A stretch of 64,000 nucleotides of DNA from Pantoea sp050157905 (GTDB lineage Bacteria; Pseudomonadota; Gammaproteobacteria; Enterobacterales; Enterobacteriaceae): the NCBI RefSeq assembly GCF_050157905.1, contig NZ_JBKIWZ010000003.1, forward strand, positions 124,001 to 188,000, written 5' to 3'. The notes beneath the pieces are model-generated. The model had not been told where the DNA came from. It saw only the letters and a program-made list of their open reading frames with translations, and did no database searches. Shown here one piece after another: positions 16,804-25,219 of the stretch; within the stretch, counting starts at the first letter, position 1; the number at the start of each line of letters is the position of its first letter. The translations under genes and the position numbers were made by a program.

Positions 16804-17481
16804 TCAGACCGGATAATCGGGTTTCACCAGAAAACAGACCAGATTAGCATCCCGTTCGCCCGCAATTTCCACACCGTGCCCGGAACCGGTGAGCACATCG
16901 CCGCGACCCAGCTGCTGGTCACCGACGCGGATGATGCCTTCCAGCACCGTCAGCCAGGCGATAAAGCCAGGCATCGCGGGCACCTCCAGTGACTGATTAC
17001 GCTCCAGTAGCGTGTCATAGATGTAAGCTGCCTGGCGCAGTTCCAGCGGGGCGTCGGATGTTTCCGGCCCGGCCAGCTCGGTCCAGCCGTTAGTCATAAT
17101 TCCCTGGTCGCGCTCCAGCACCTGAGTCATGGCTTCGCCACCGGGTTGTGAGGGTCGGATAACCGCCTGCAGCAGCTCAGCCTCAAACAATGGCACCGAC
17201 TCCTCATATTGCACGCCTTCGCCAGCATTAACGACCATGACCCGTTTTGCCGAGAGCTGCGTCCGCTCGCCGTTACTGTCCTGATGCTGCATCGAACCGC
17301 GCCACAGGTATGTGAACACCTCTTCATCCTGATGCTGCTGCATCGGCATGCGGGCATCCAGTTTCAGTGACATCAGGTCAACGCTGAGCAGGGGGCTCAG
17401 GGCCTCGCCGGGACGCTGACGACGGACAGTGAAGGGGCCGTATTCAAACAACTGTTTGGGGTTTGCACGTACAATGTTCAT
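16804..17481 (-). CDS. pirin-family bicupin protein
   Basis: The 225-residue protein has two cupin halves. The first carries MPMQQHQDEEVFTYLWRGSM followed by VMVVNAGEGVQYEESVP, which follows the pirin pattern (H-x-H ... mTAGxGixHsE) but with some metal ligands changed. The second holds WLTVLEGIIRVGDQQLGRGDVL. Some pirins are quercetinases; with changed ligands neither activity nor metal binding is assured. It stands alone. Confidence 0.75.
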   Translation of the reverse strand: MNIVRANPKQLFEYGPFTVRRQRPGEALSPLLSVDLMSLKLDARMPMQQHQDEEVFTYLWRGSMQHQDSNGERTQLSAKRVMVVNAGEGVQYEESVPLFEAELLQAVIRPSQPGGEAMTQVLERDQGIMTNGWTELAGPETSDAPLELRQAAYIYDTLLERNQSLEVPAMPGFIAWLTVLEGIIRVGDQQLGRGDVLTGSGHGVEIAGERDANLVCFLVKPDYPV

Positions 17482-17537
17482 GATTTGCTCTTTATTAACT
17501 GGAGTTCAATCGATCATAGACTCCGAATGGAAAATGA

Positions 17538-17562
17538 GAAGCCGGGATTATTGCCCGGCTTC
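17538..17562 (-). terminator. putative terminator of the DUF2946-PepSY operon
   Basis: GAAGCCGGG and CCCGGCTTC form a perfect 9-bp stem with a 7-base loop, 34 bases after the PepSY gene stop. On the - strand TCTCATTTTCC follows, a weak T-tract. Confidence 0.5.
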
Positions 17563-17595
17563 GTCAGTGATTTCGAATAAAAGCCGCAGAGCGAA

Positions 17596-19323
17596 CTATT
17601 TGCCCTGTTCGTCGCTTTCTCCAAGGAAGAAGTACCAGAGCGGAATGGACAGCAGCCCGGTAAAGACCGTGGAGTAGAGCAGGATCATCATCGCCTGGGT
17701 GATATACATGGTCAGCGACCAGTGGCTGAAGGGGATCTGATACTGATCGATTACGCCGCCGATCATGGCATTCGCCATCACTGAAATCACGATCAGCGCC
17801 AGCACCGTCACGCTGCGCAGGAAATAGCGCATCTCTTTGCGTTTCACGGCAAAACGTGACTGGACGATAGCCAGCGGAGACTGTTTATCGGGTGCCGTAT
17901 CCACGCGGACAATCCGGGCGCGCCGGGCGCTGCGCCAGCGCTGGATATCCAGCAGCACCAGTACCAGCAGGCTTGCGCCCATCACCGGCAGCGCATAGCC
18001 CAGCGCCAGTGCCACGATCAGGCTGGTGCCCTGCGCATAGCGCGGCATCGCCAGCCAGGCGGAGAGCAGCGTCTGCGCGGGACTGAGCTGCGGCACCGCC
18101 GGACGGCGGATCCACCACATCCGGTAGCCCAGCACAATCATCGCACAGAGGCCGAAGCCAAAAAATGCCAGGATCAGCTGATTCGCCAGGCCAAACAGCA
18201 CGCCCATGTGCGCATCCACACCCCAGCGGGTCAGTTTTGCCACCAGCGGGAAGTGGGCGAACTCCACTCGGTCAACCACACTTAAATCAGTCGGGTTAAT
18301 CGATACCGCATCGACCTGACTGGGCCAGCGGCGGTCAATTTCTGAAACGGTCCATGCCTGATGTTGCTTTTTAGGCTGGCGCAGCTCCAGTTTTGCCGCA
18401 TCTATTCCCGCCTCACGCGCGGCGGCAAGCACCTGATCCCATCGGGCATCTGGCTGATTCGGCATGACAGTCGCGGCAGTTTTAGCGGGCATCGTCATAT
18501 CGGCCATAGTCATACCTGCCATTGTGCCGCGATGATCGGCGTGCGGATCGGCAGATTCAGCCGGCGCTTCACCGTTCAGCGCAGTATTCACCTGCGGCGT
18601 TTTCCAGCCGAAGTCACTGCGCATTTTTTCGATGTTGTTGCCCGCCCACTGCGACCAGGTCAGACCGGTGACAGAGAAGAACACCAGCCCCACCGCCAGA
18701 AGCAGCCCCAGCGTAACGTGCCAGTAGCGGGTAGCGGCAAACCCGCTGCGAGCCTTAACGCGTTTGCGTGGCCGGGTGCCCGCCCATAAAACGATGCCAC
18801 CCAGAGCGGCAACCCACAGCCATGAGGCCGCCAGCTCGCTGTAGTTCCGGCCAACATCACCCAGCAACAGGCCGCGATGAAGTTGATCCAGCCACATGCG
18901 CAGCGGTAGCACACCGCTGGTGCCATAGACCGTCATATCCCCTTTCACCTGAAGGGTATAGGGATCGATAAACAGCGAGCGCGACTCTGACGGACCCAGT
19001 TCCGGCCCGCTAAACTGTACGCGGGTCGTATCCTGCGGACCAGGCGCTGGCCGGACAGCGTAGATATGCGCTGATTCCCCGACGCGCATACGTGCGGCGC
19101 CAATCTGGGCTGAAAGCGGCTGGGCCGCACCCTGCGGTTCGGCTGTCAGGGCATCATGATAGATTGCCTTTTCCAGCTGGGGCGTCAGGACATAGAGCGT
19201 TCCGGTGAGGGCAGCGACAAAAATAAACGGCGCAATGAACAGGCCGATGTAAAAATGCAGCCGACGCAGCAGGTTAAACAGCGTGCCGCGTGGTGCAGGA
19301 GAGATTTCCTGAGAAGAGGACAT
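17596..19323 (-). CDS. PepSY-domain inner-membrane protein (PiuB-like)
   Basis: This 575-residue protein opens with LLRRLHFYIGLFIAPFIFVAALTGTLYVL, the first of several membrane helices typical of PepSY_TM proteins, which are thought to reduce or handle metals such as iron or copper. A periplasmic loop around residues 255-280 is rich in His and Met (ADHRGTMAGMTMADMTMPAK), suggesting copper. Later helices include FFGFGLCAMIVLGYRMWWIR. The start at 19323 follows GTGGAA. DUF2946, also Met/His-rich, lies 62 bases upstream, so the pair likely works on copper. The exact reaction is unknown. Confidence 0.8.
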   Translation of the reverse strand: MSSSQEISPAPRGTLFNLLRRLHFYIGLFIAPFIFVAALTGTLYVLTPQLEKAIYHDALTAEPQGAAQPLSAQIGAARMRVGESAHIYAVRPAPGPQDTTRVQFSGPELGPSESRSLFIDPYTLQVKGDMTVYGTSGVLPLRMWLDQLHRGLLLGDVGRNYSELAASWLWVAALGGIVLWAGTRPRKRVKARSGFAATRYWHVTLGLLLAVGLVFFSVTGLTWSQWAGNNIEKMRSDFGWKTPQVNTALNGEAPAESADPHADHRGTMAGMTMADMTMPAKTAATVMPNQPDARWDQVLAAAREAGIDAAKLELRQPKKQHQAWTVSEIDRRWPSQVDAVSINPTDLSVVDRVEFAHFPLVAKLTRWGVDAHMGVLFGLANQLILAFFGFGLCAMIVLGYRMWWIRRPAVPQLSPAQTLLSAWLAMPRYAQGTSLIVALALGYALPVMGASLLVLVLLDIQRWRSARRARIVRVDTAPDKQSPLAIVQSRFAVKRKEMRYFLRSVTVLALIVISVMANAMIGGVIDQYQIPFSHWSLTMYITQAMMILLYSTVFTGLLSIPLWYFFLGESDEQGK

Positions 19324-19385
19324 AGCATTCCACACTTTTCAAAAGATAAAGGCGATCAGGTGACATTGTCACTTAATCGAATCAT

Positions 19386-19793
19386 TCAGCGGTGAGTGCG
19401 ATGTAAAATGGGCGGTGCACGCGGCCTGTTCAGGCGCCATTGTCGCCGCCGCTGTGGCACTGCGACTGCCGGGGCAGGCGGCGCGCGGCTTATCAGGCAC
19501 ATCCACCAGATAAAGGGGATAAAGACCCAGAGCATCAGCGGCACATGGACCAGCAGGTCGCAGTAGCCGCAGGCAAAACCCATATCGCTCATTGCGGGGT
19601 TCATTGCCGGCATGTCGCTGGAATGATGCATCATCGGCATCTCTGCGCTCATAGCGGACATACCCGGCATGTCCGCCATCATGGCGTGATGCTCAGCGAG
19701 ATTCTTCGAGATCATCGGTGCAACAAACAACAGCAGCACGGCCAGTATCGCAATACAGGCAGTGAGGCGTTGTCTGAGTAAAGATCTCGGCAT
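19386..19793 (-). CDS. DUF2946-family Met/His-rich membrane protein
   Basis: The 135-residue protein has a signal-anchor helix (LTACIAILAVLLLFVAPMIS) followed by a Met/His-rich segment in short repeats of M-x-x-M type (HHAMMADMPGMSAMSAEMPM). FACGYCDLLVHVPL then leads into a second helix. This fits the DUF2946 family, often found beside copper genes. The Cys pair and Met motifs are plausible Cu(I) ligands. The chosen start lacks a strong ribosome site. It is co-oriented with the PepSY gene. Confidence 0.75.
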   Translation of the reverse strand: MPRSLLRQRLTACIAILAVLLLFVAPMISKNLAEHHAMMADMPGMSAMSAEMPMMHHSSDMPAMNPAMSDMGFACGYCDLLVHVPLMLWVFIPFIWWMCLISRAPPAPAVAVPQRRRQWRLNRPRAPPILHRTHR

Positions 19794-20013
19794 TATTTCA
19801 GTGAACGTAACAGGGTCAGAATTCAGGGCGGCAGTGTAACGCGAAGGGGGGTAAAGCGTTAAATAAAGTGGCTTCAGATGCGAAAAAATTCGCACTCTTT
19901 GGACATATTCACTTTAATTTCAGCATTATTTAACTTAATTATTACCCGGTAAATACATACAAATAACATAAAGACGCTGGCTGTGTTTAACCGGAATCTA
20001 TAAAGGACGAAAT

Positions 20014-20952
20014 ATGAAAATTGTGATGCTGGATGGTGAAACCCTGCCTCTCTCCCTGCCCACCGGGCAAATACAGGCCGACTGGGAAATTCGTCCGCAG
20101 ACCTCAGCGAATGATGTCGTCCCGGCACTGACCGGTGCGACGGTGGCGATCACTAACAAGGTGGCGCTGCGGGCAGAGACGCTGGAAAAACTGCCTGAGC
20201 TGCGCTTCATCTGCGTCGCGGCCACCGGCTATGACTGTATTGACCTCGACGCCTGTCGTGCGCGTGATATCCTGGTCAGTAATGTACCGGGCTATTCCAC
20301 TCAGAGCGTCTCAGAGTCCGTGATTGCCGCGATTTTTGCCCTGCGCCGTCAGTTGATGGCATACGCCCTGAATACGCGCATCGACTGGCCGCAGGCTGCC
20401 CATTTCTGCCTGCATCGTCAGACGATTCAGGATATCGCGGGCGCAACGCTGGGTATCGTCGGAAAAGGCGATATCGGGCAGGCGGTCGGACGGCTGGCGC
20501 AGGCGCTGGGCATGCAGGTACAGTACGCCGAGCGCAAAGGCAGCGATCGGATACGCGAAGGTTACGTCAGCTTTGAACAGATGCTGGCGACCAGCGATAT
20601 TATCTCACTGCACTGTCCGCTGAGCGAACAGACCCGCCAGCTGATCGACCGGCAGACGCTGAGTCAGATGAAACCTCATGCGCAACTGATTAACACTGCA
20701 CGCGGCGGACTGATTAACGAAGACGATCTGGCGGCGGCGTTAAAGCAGGGAGTCATTGGCGGTGCGGCGCTGGATGTGCTGAGCAGCGAACCCCCCACGG
20801 CAGATAATCCGCTGCTGGCCGACCTGCCGACCCTGTTGCTGACACCACATATCGCCTGGGCCAGCCGCAGCGGTGTGGAGAATCTGGTATCGGGCGTGAT
20901 GACTAACATAGCGGCCTTTGTTCAGGGCCAGCCCGTAAATCTGGTGAACTGA
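20014..20952 (+). CDS. D-2-hydroxyacid dehydrogenase family protein
   Basis: A 312-residue NAD(P)-dependent oxidoreductase of the hydroxypyruvate/glyoxylate reductase type. The Rossmann loop appears as LGIVGKGDIGQAVGRLAQ. Catalytic residues are in NTARGGLINEDDL (Arg), DVLSSEPPTADNPL (Glu) and TPHIAWASRSG (His). The start follows AAAGGACG. It is monocistronic, and the substrate cannot be told from sequence; glycerate dehydrogenase (HprA-like) is the closest pattern. Confidence 0.88.
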   Translation: MKIVMLDGETLPLSLPTGQIQADWEIRPQTSANDVVPALTGATVAITNKVALRAETLEKLPELRFICVAATGYDCIDLDACRARDILVSNVPGYSTQSVSESVIAAIFALRRQLMAYALNTRIDWPQAAHFCLHRQTIQDIAGATLGIVGKGDIGQAVGRLAQALGMQVQYAERKGSDRIREGYVSFEQMLATSDIISLHCPLSEQTRQLIDRQTLSQMKPHAQLINTARGGLINEDDLAAALKQGVIGGAALDVLSSEPPTADNPLLADLPTLLLTPHIAWASRSGVENLVSGVMTNIAAFVQGQPVNLVN

Positions 20953-21351
20953 GGCTGACATTCAGGTTCCGGACCGCCTGTCAGGCCCAGGGAATGCTCT
21001 GGCAGGCGTAAACCTGTCCCGTCAAGGGCTTCAGGCTCGGCGCTCACGTCTGACTTAAATCTTCCGGCACGTCTCGTAACATTCAGCCAGACCCGTTTAC
21101 TCTGCGGGTGAATCAGGCTGTTAACACGTGAATCTGTTCCGGTGAGAGTCATCGCGCGTTTCAATGACAGAGCCTGACTCAGGCTGCTTATGTCGGTTTC
21201 CCCATTGGTTTAATCAGGCATATTTACGGCGTGCATCTGCCTGGCGGGTATCGTTGTGTTTCCAACATTGACCAGAATACGTACAGGATGTCGCCTTGCT
21301 CAGGGACGGCAAACGCCGTCGCAGAGAACCGCGGGGAAAGGGATTCGGCTG
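20953..21351. other. non-coding or decayed stretch before the rpn remnant
   Basis: No frame here shows a recognised family, good ribosome site and length together. An 80-codon frame on the - strand (20922-21164) overlaps the dehydrogenase end and looks random. Given the pseudogene that follows, it may be degraded DNA. Confidence 0.4.
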
Positions 21352-21673
21352 ATGGTAAAAAGAGAGGGTACACCCACGCCGGATGATCCGACCTCCGGGC
21401 AGTTTCAGACACAGCCTGATATTGCCCGCGACGTAAGGCTATCACTCTTCATCGCAGATAGTTTCGCGGATACACTACATTCTGCAGGCGGGCGAAACGG
21501 CTGACGCCGAAGCCTTTGTTCGTGAGCTGGCACACCCTGTGCCGCAACATGGAGATGCACTGATGACTACTGCACAACAGCGTGAGCAAAAAGGCGAGCG
21601 TAAAGCCGCACTGAGAATGGCCCTCACGATGCTGCAGAACGGCGTGAAGCGTTCTGTCTTCATGAAGCCATGA
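21352..21673 (+). pseudogene. Rpn/YhgA-family recombination-promoting nuclease, internally deleted
   Basis: The frame from ATG 21352 reads KREGTPTPDDPTSGQFQTQ then PDIARD, matching the usual N-terminus of Rpn (PD-(D/E)XK nuclease) proteins (TPTPHDATFRQFLTHPDIARDF). In another frame from about 21437 to 21673 comes the family's C-terminal part: SSSQIVSRIHYILQAGETAD, AEAFVRELAHPVPQHGDALM, then an EQKGERKAAL helix and MLQNG. The middle, including the nuclease core of roughly 180 residues, is gone, and the two ends are out of frame. The gene is inactive. Confidence 0.8.
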
Positions 21674-21834
21674 AGATTTAGCGGAGATCGGGCATTAAGC
21701 CCATCGCAGCAACGGGGCGGTCATGACCGCCTCTGCCAGACCTGGCAGGCTGCTGCCCGCCCCGGTCATTGCCCACCCTATTGCTGATTGTTGCGGTTTG
21801 CTGGCGTGACGACGCCATGAGGCGCAGGCCAGCC

Positions 21835-22755
21835 TCAGAATATCGAGCGGCCCAGTTTTTCGGTCAATAACTCCAGCGCTGCGGTGCCCGCCAGCGAGTT
21901 GCCTGCGCTGTCCAGCCCCGGCGACCAGACGGCAATGCTCATCTCGCCCGGAATGATGGCAATGATCCCCCCGCCGACGCCGGATTTCGCGGGCATGCCG
22001 ACCCGCCATGCAAATTCCCCTGCGCCATCGTACATGCCGCTGGTGATCATTAATGCATTGATCTGTCGCGCCTGACGCGGGGTGATCATCTCACTGCCAT
22101 CCAGTGTCCGGCCCTGATTTGCCAGATAGATAAAGGTGCGCGCCAGCTCCACGCAGCTCATCGAGAGCGAGCAGTAGTGGAAATAGGTCTGCATCACGCT
22201 GGTGACATCGTTGTCAAAATTCCCGAAAGACTTCATCAGCCAGGCGATGGCGGCATTGCGCGCGGAGTGCTCGAACTCCGAGCGGGCAACGTGGCGGTCG
22301 TAGTTGATATCGGGCTGCTGACTCAGTTGCCTGACGATCTCCAGCATCCGCTGACGCGGCGCGGTCAGGCGGGTTTCCAGCAGATCGCAGATTACCAGCG
22401 CACCGGCATTGATAAAGGGATTACGCGGCTTGCCCTGTTCCAGTTCCAGCTGCACCAGCGAATTAAAGGGCTGACCGGACGGCTCTTTACCAACGCGCTG
22501 CCAGATTTCACTGTCGTCATAGCGCGTCAGCGCCACCGTCAGGGACAGCGCTTTGGAGATCGACTGAATAGAGAAGCGCGTTTCAGCATCGCCCGCCTGA
22601 AAGAGTGTGCCATCCCGCAGACAGACTGCCATGGCGAGATGGTCAGGAGCCACATCCGCCAGGGCAGGGATATAGTTCGCCACTTTCCCCTGATGAACCA
22701 GCGGACGCACCTGTTCCAGCACCTCCTGCAGCAGAGCATTATTCAGTTCAGACAC
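21835..22755 (-). CDS. glsB: glutaminase
   Basis: A serine-type glutaminase hydrolysing glutamine to glutamate and ammonia; 306 residues, like E. coli YneH/GlsB. The catalytic S-x-x-K motif is in RFSIQSISKALSLTVAL near residue 65. Conserved RNPFINAGALV and AKSGVGGGIIAIIPGEMSI are present. The ribosome site is AGAAAGG. It stands alone on the - strand. Confidence 0.93.
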   Translation of the reverse strand: MSELNNALLQEVLEQVRPLVHQGKVANYIPALADVAPDHLAMAVCLRDGTLFQAGDAETRFSIQSISKALSLTVALTRYDDSEIWQRVGKEPSGQPFNSLVQLELEQGKPRNPFINAGALVICDLLETRLTAPRQRMLEIVRQLSQQPDINYDRHVARSEFEHSARNAAIAWLMKSFGNFDNDVTSVMQTYFHYCSLSMSCVELARTFIYLANQGRTLDGSEMITPRQARQINALMITSGMYDGAGEFAWRVGMPAKSGVGGGIIAIIPGEMSIAVWSPGLDSAGNSLAGTAALELLTEKLGRSIF

Positions 22756-22839
22756 GCACCTTTCTCCTGTCGGTTACGGGCCGCCCGCGATGCCGCGCAT
22801 CAGCGAACTGCCATGAATAGTATGAGCGGCGGGCCGCCC

Positions 22840-24054
22840 TTAGCTGATAGTTTTTGACTGCGCCGCCAGCGGTGCCAGCAGCATCTGTAACAGGCTCAGC
22901 AGCGTCAGCATGCCAAAGGGCAGCGTCCAGCTCCCGCTCTGCTCATGCAGTACGCCGAAAAAGAGTGGCCCGAGTGCCGCCAGCGCATAGCCGACACACT
23001 GCGCCATGCCGGACAGCTGTGAGGCCTGACGATGGCTGCCAGCGCGCAGGTTGAACAGCGAGAGGCAGAGCACCAGCGAGGCGCCAGCCCCCAGCCCGGC
23101 CAGCGTCAGCCAGACGATGGCCCACTGCGGATAGAGCAGTAAGCCCAGTAGGCCGAGAAAAATGCAGGAGGAGGCCACAAACGCGGTGATCCGGGCGTCG
23201 TTTACCCGCTTCAGCGCCACCATGCATCCCAGGTTAGCGACGATTGCGACTGCCTGATACCAGAACAGCAACCAGCCAGCCTGTGTCTGGCTGAACCCTT
23301 TATCCTGGGCAAACAGGCTGAACCAGTCGATCAGGGTATAAAACGCCAGCGACTGCAGCGCCATAAACAGGGCGATATGCCAGCCACCCGCTGAGCGCCA
23401 GGGGTGGCGCTGCGGAATTGAAACCTCCGCAGCGGCGGAGGCAGGCTGAGGCTGGCGTAACAGCGGCAGCCAGGCAAACAGCGCCACCAGCCCGGGCAGC
23501 GCCCAGATCACCAGCGAGAGCCGCCAGCCCGCCGCCGAAATCTGACTTAGCGGCACGGCGATGCCGGAGGCCAGGCTGGCGGTAATCGACATTGTGGCGG
23601 CATACAGGCCGATGTAGCGGGCGGTGTGCGCGGTAAAGTCGCGTTTAATCAGCGGCGGCAGCAGTACGTTGGCGGCGGCGATACCTGCACTGAGCAGCAG
23701 CGTGCCGCTCCACAGCGCCGCTTCGGCCGGAAACCAGCGCAACAGCGAACCGGCCGTGATCAGGCACAGTGCGCCCCATAAACAGCGTATCAGACCGACC
23801 CGGTTGCCCAGCCAGGCGGCCGGCGGCGCGAGCAGAGCGAACAGCATCAGCGGAATAAAGTTAAACAGACCCGCTTCCCCGGCGCTGAGCCCGAACGTCT
23901 GGCGGATATCCTGTAAAACCGGACCAGTGACGGTGATTGGCGCCCGCAGATTAGCGGCGGTGATAAGCAGAACGAACAGGAAAAAGGCGGCGCTGGAAAA
24001 CGCAGCGTGAGGTCGTACGGCGTGCTGTTCGGGCATCATGGCAGGGATCATCAC
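22840..24054 (-). CDS. CynX/NimT-family MFS transporter
   Basis: A 12-helix exporter-type MFS protein of about 404 residues. The N-terminal LLITAANLRAPITVTGPVL and NVLLPPLIKRDF are typical of the CynX/NimT/YeaN group (cyanate, 2-nitroimidazole transport). The exact start is uncertain, since several Met codons lie in the first seven residues without a strong ribosome site. The substrate is unknown. Confidence 0.85.
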   Translation of the reverse strand: MMIPAMMPEQHAVRPHAAFSSAAFFLFVLLITAANLRAPITVTGPVLQDIRQTFGLSAGEAGLFNFIPLMLFALLAPPAAWLGNRVGLIRCLWGALCLITAGSLLRWFPAEAALWSGTLLLSAGIAAANVLLPPLIKRDFTAHTARYIGLYAATMSITASLASGIAVPLSQISAAGWRLSLVIWALPGLVALFAWLPLLRQPQPASAAAEVSIPQRHPWRSAGGWHIALFMALQSLAFYTLIDWFSLFAQDKGFSQTQAGWLLFWYQAVAIVANLGCMVALKRVNDARITAFVASSCIFLGLLGLLLYPQWAIVWLTLAGLGAGASLVLCLSLFNLRAGSHRQASQLSGMAQCVGYALAALGPLFFGVLHEQSGSWTLPFGMLTLLSLLQMLLAPLAAQSKTIS

Positions 24055-24212
24055 AGGCAGCAGTGCTGCGGGGGCGTTGGTTGACGTTAACGCTTACGCA
24101 TCAGAGTTGATGTCTGGACGCTACTTTACTGACCGGCTGGCAGCGTGTAAAGCCTTGTTATGCGATGAAATAACGCAATGCCGATCCTGCCACATGGCTC
24201 ACAGAATCACGG
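24055..24212. other. intergenic stretch
   Basis: No gene is recognised between the MFS gene and the small lipoprotein gene. Confidence 0.4.
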
Positions 24213-24383
24213 CTAATGAAATTCCGGTTCGGGAAAATGACCACAATCATTCTGACTGGTCGACGAACCTGGCTGACAGGTCTGCTGCCGGGTTTCAGCC
24301 GCCGGCACCGGCCTTTCAGCGTGCCATGGCGCACTGCAGGCACTGAGAAGGGAAACCAGCATCATTGCACTATAAAGACGCAT
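24213..24383 (-). CDS. small lipoprotein, 56 residues
   Basis: An ATG at 24383, five bases after AAGGAG, opens a 56-codon frame. The N-terminus MRLYSAMMLVSLLSACSAPW is a classic type II signal with lipobox LLSAC. The mature part is about 41 residues, with two more Cys (in QTCQPG and NDCGHF) that could form a disulfide. It ends HFPEPEFH. No family is recognised. The strong ribosome site and exact lipobox make it a convincing gene despite its size. It lies between the MFS gene and ortT on the same strand. Confidence 0.7.
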   Translation of the reverse strand: MRLYSAMMLVSLLSACSAPWHAERPVPAAETRQQTCQPGSSTSQNDCGHFPEPEFH

Positions 24384-24486
24384 CACTGCTCCTTATCCAC
24401 CGTCATGAGGAAAATCACGTCGGTGAGTGCAGTATGCAGGTCAGGGACGTCTTCCCTGAGTCTGGTTGAAAAGTGAGTTAAGTCAA

Positions 24487-24660
24487 TTAAAACAGGGCAA
24501 ACATCAGCGCCACAGGGAAGCTCATCGGCCATGTCGCGCCGACCAGAAAGGCACTCAGCAGTTTAATACTCAGCTTGTCTTTGGCGATGAAAAAGGTGAT
24601 CAGCGTAGCGAACAGTGCAACAACGGCATAAAAAATCAGCATACCCTGGTACAGTGTCAT
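24487..24660 (-). CDS. ortT: OrtT/GhoT-family membrane toxin
   Basis: The 57-residue protein starts at 24660 after GGAGAG. Its sequence (MTLYQGMLIFYAVVALFATL, then FLVGATWPMSFPVALMFALF at the end) closely follows E. coli OrtT, an orphan toxin of the GhoT family that damages the inner membrane under antibiotic or nutritional stress. Two membrane helices fill almost the whole protein. No GhoS-type antitoxin gene is visible beside it. Confidence 0.85.
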   Translation of the reverse strand: MTLYQGMLIFYAVVALFATLITFFIAKDKLSIKLLSAFLVGATWPMSFPVALMFALF

Positions 24661-25219
24661 TGTTCTCTCCGCAGTGTCAGTCAGGTTTTGCTGCGCATGA
24701 TGCGTATTTTTGTGATCCAGATCAAGTAGGGCGGGGTTTAGCATCTAAAGAAATCAGGAGGAAAGTGGCATAGCACGTCGGAGTGAGCCGACGTTACTTC
24801 AGGCGATTTCAGCCTGAAAACCGGCGTCAGAATGCTGCTTAAACCCTTGCAGAGAGGCGCTGTCGCCGCCTGACTACCGCTGGCGAAATGGTTTACCGCA
24901 CTGAAAACATTAAACCCATCGGTGAGCGTGTGGTGTGGCGTTGAGTTCAGCGCAGCTTTTCTCCATCCCATTCGGGTATCTATGCGTTGACACCGCCGCA
25001 GGCATCAGCCAGCGCCTTCTGCCCGGCCGCCTCAGCCGTTGTCCTTCTTGCTTCTGCATAAAAAGTGCCTGATTCGCGGTCAGACCTTGTAGTAAGCCCT
25101 GTAAATCAGCGAAAAATGGCCTCTGCCAGACAGGCTCTCTGACCGCAGCTATCTCACGCCTGGCTGAGGTGTGCAACACTGATTAATCTGTTACCCGACA
25201 CGTCCATGAGGAAAAATAG
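24661..25219. other. 560-bp intergenic region
   Basis: No supported gene. Two frames on the - strand (24738-24971 and 24910-25179) lack ribosome sites and recognisable motifs. The dihydroxyacetone kinase promoter is probably in the right-hand part. Confidence 0.4.

Noticed and set aside
20922..21164. 80-codon - strand frame after the hydroxyacid dehydrogenase
   Set aside because: Overlaps the end of a real gene, no ribosome site or family pattern.
24910..25179. 89-codon frame on the - strand before the dihydroxyacetone kinase gene
   Set aside because: No ribosome site, Arg-rich random-looking product and no motifs.
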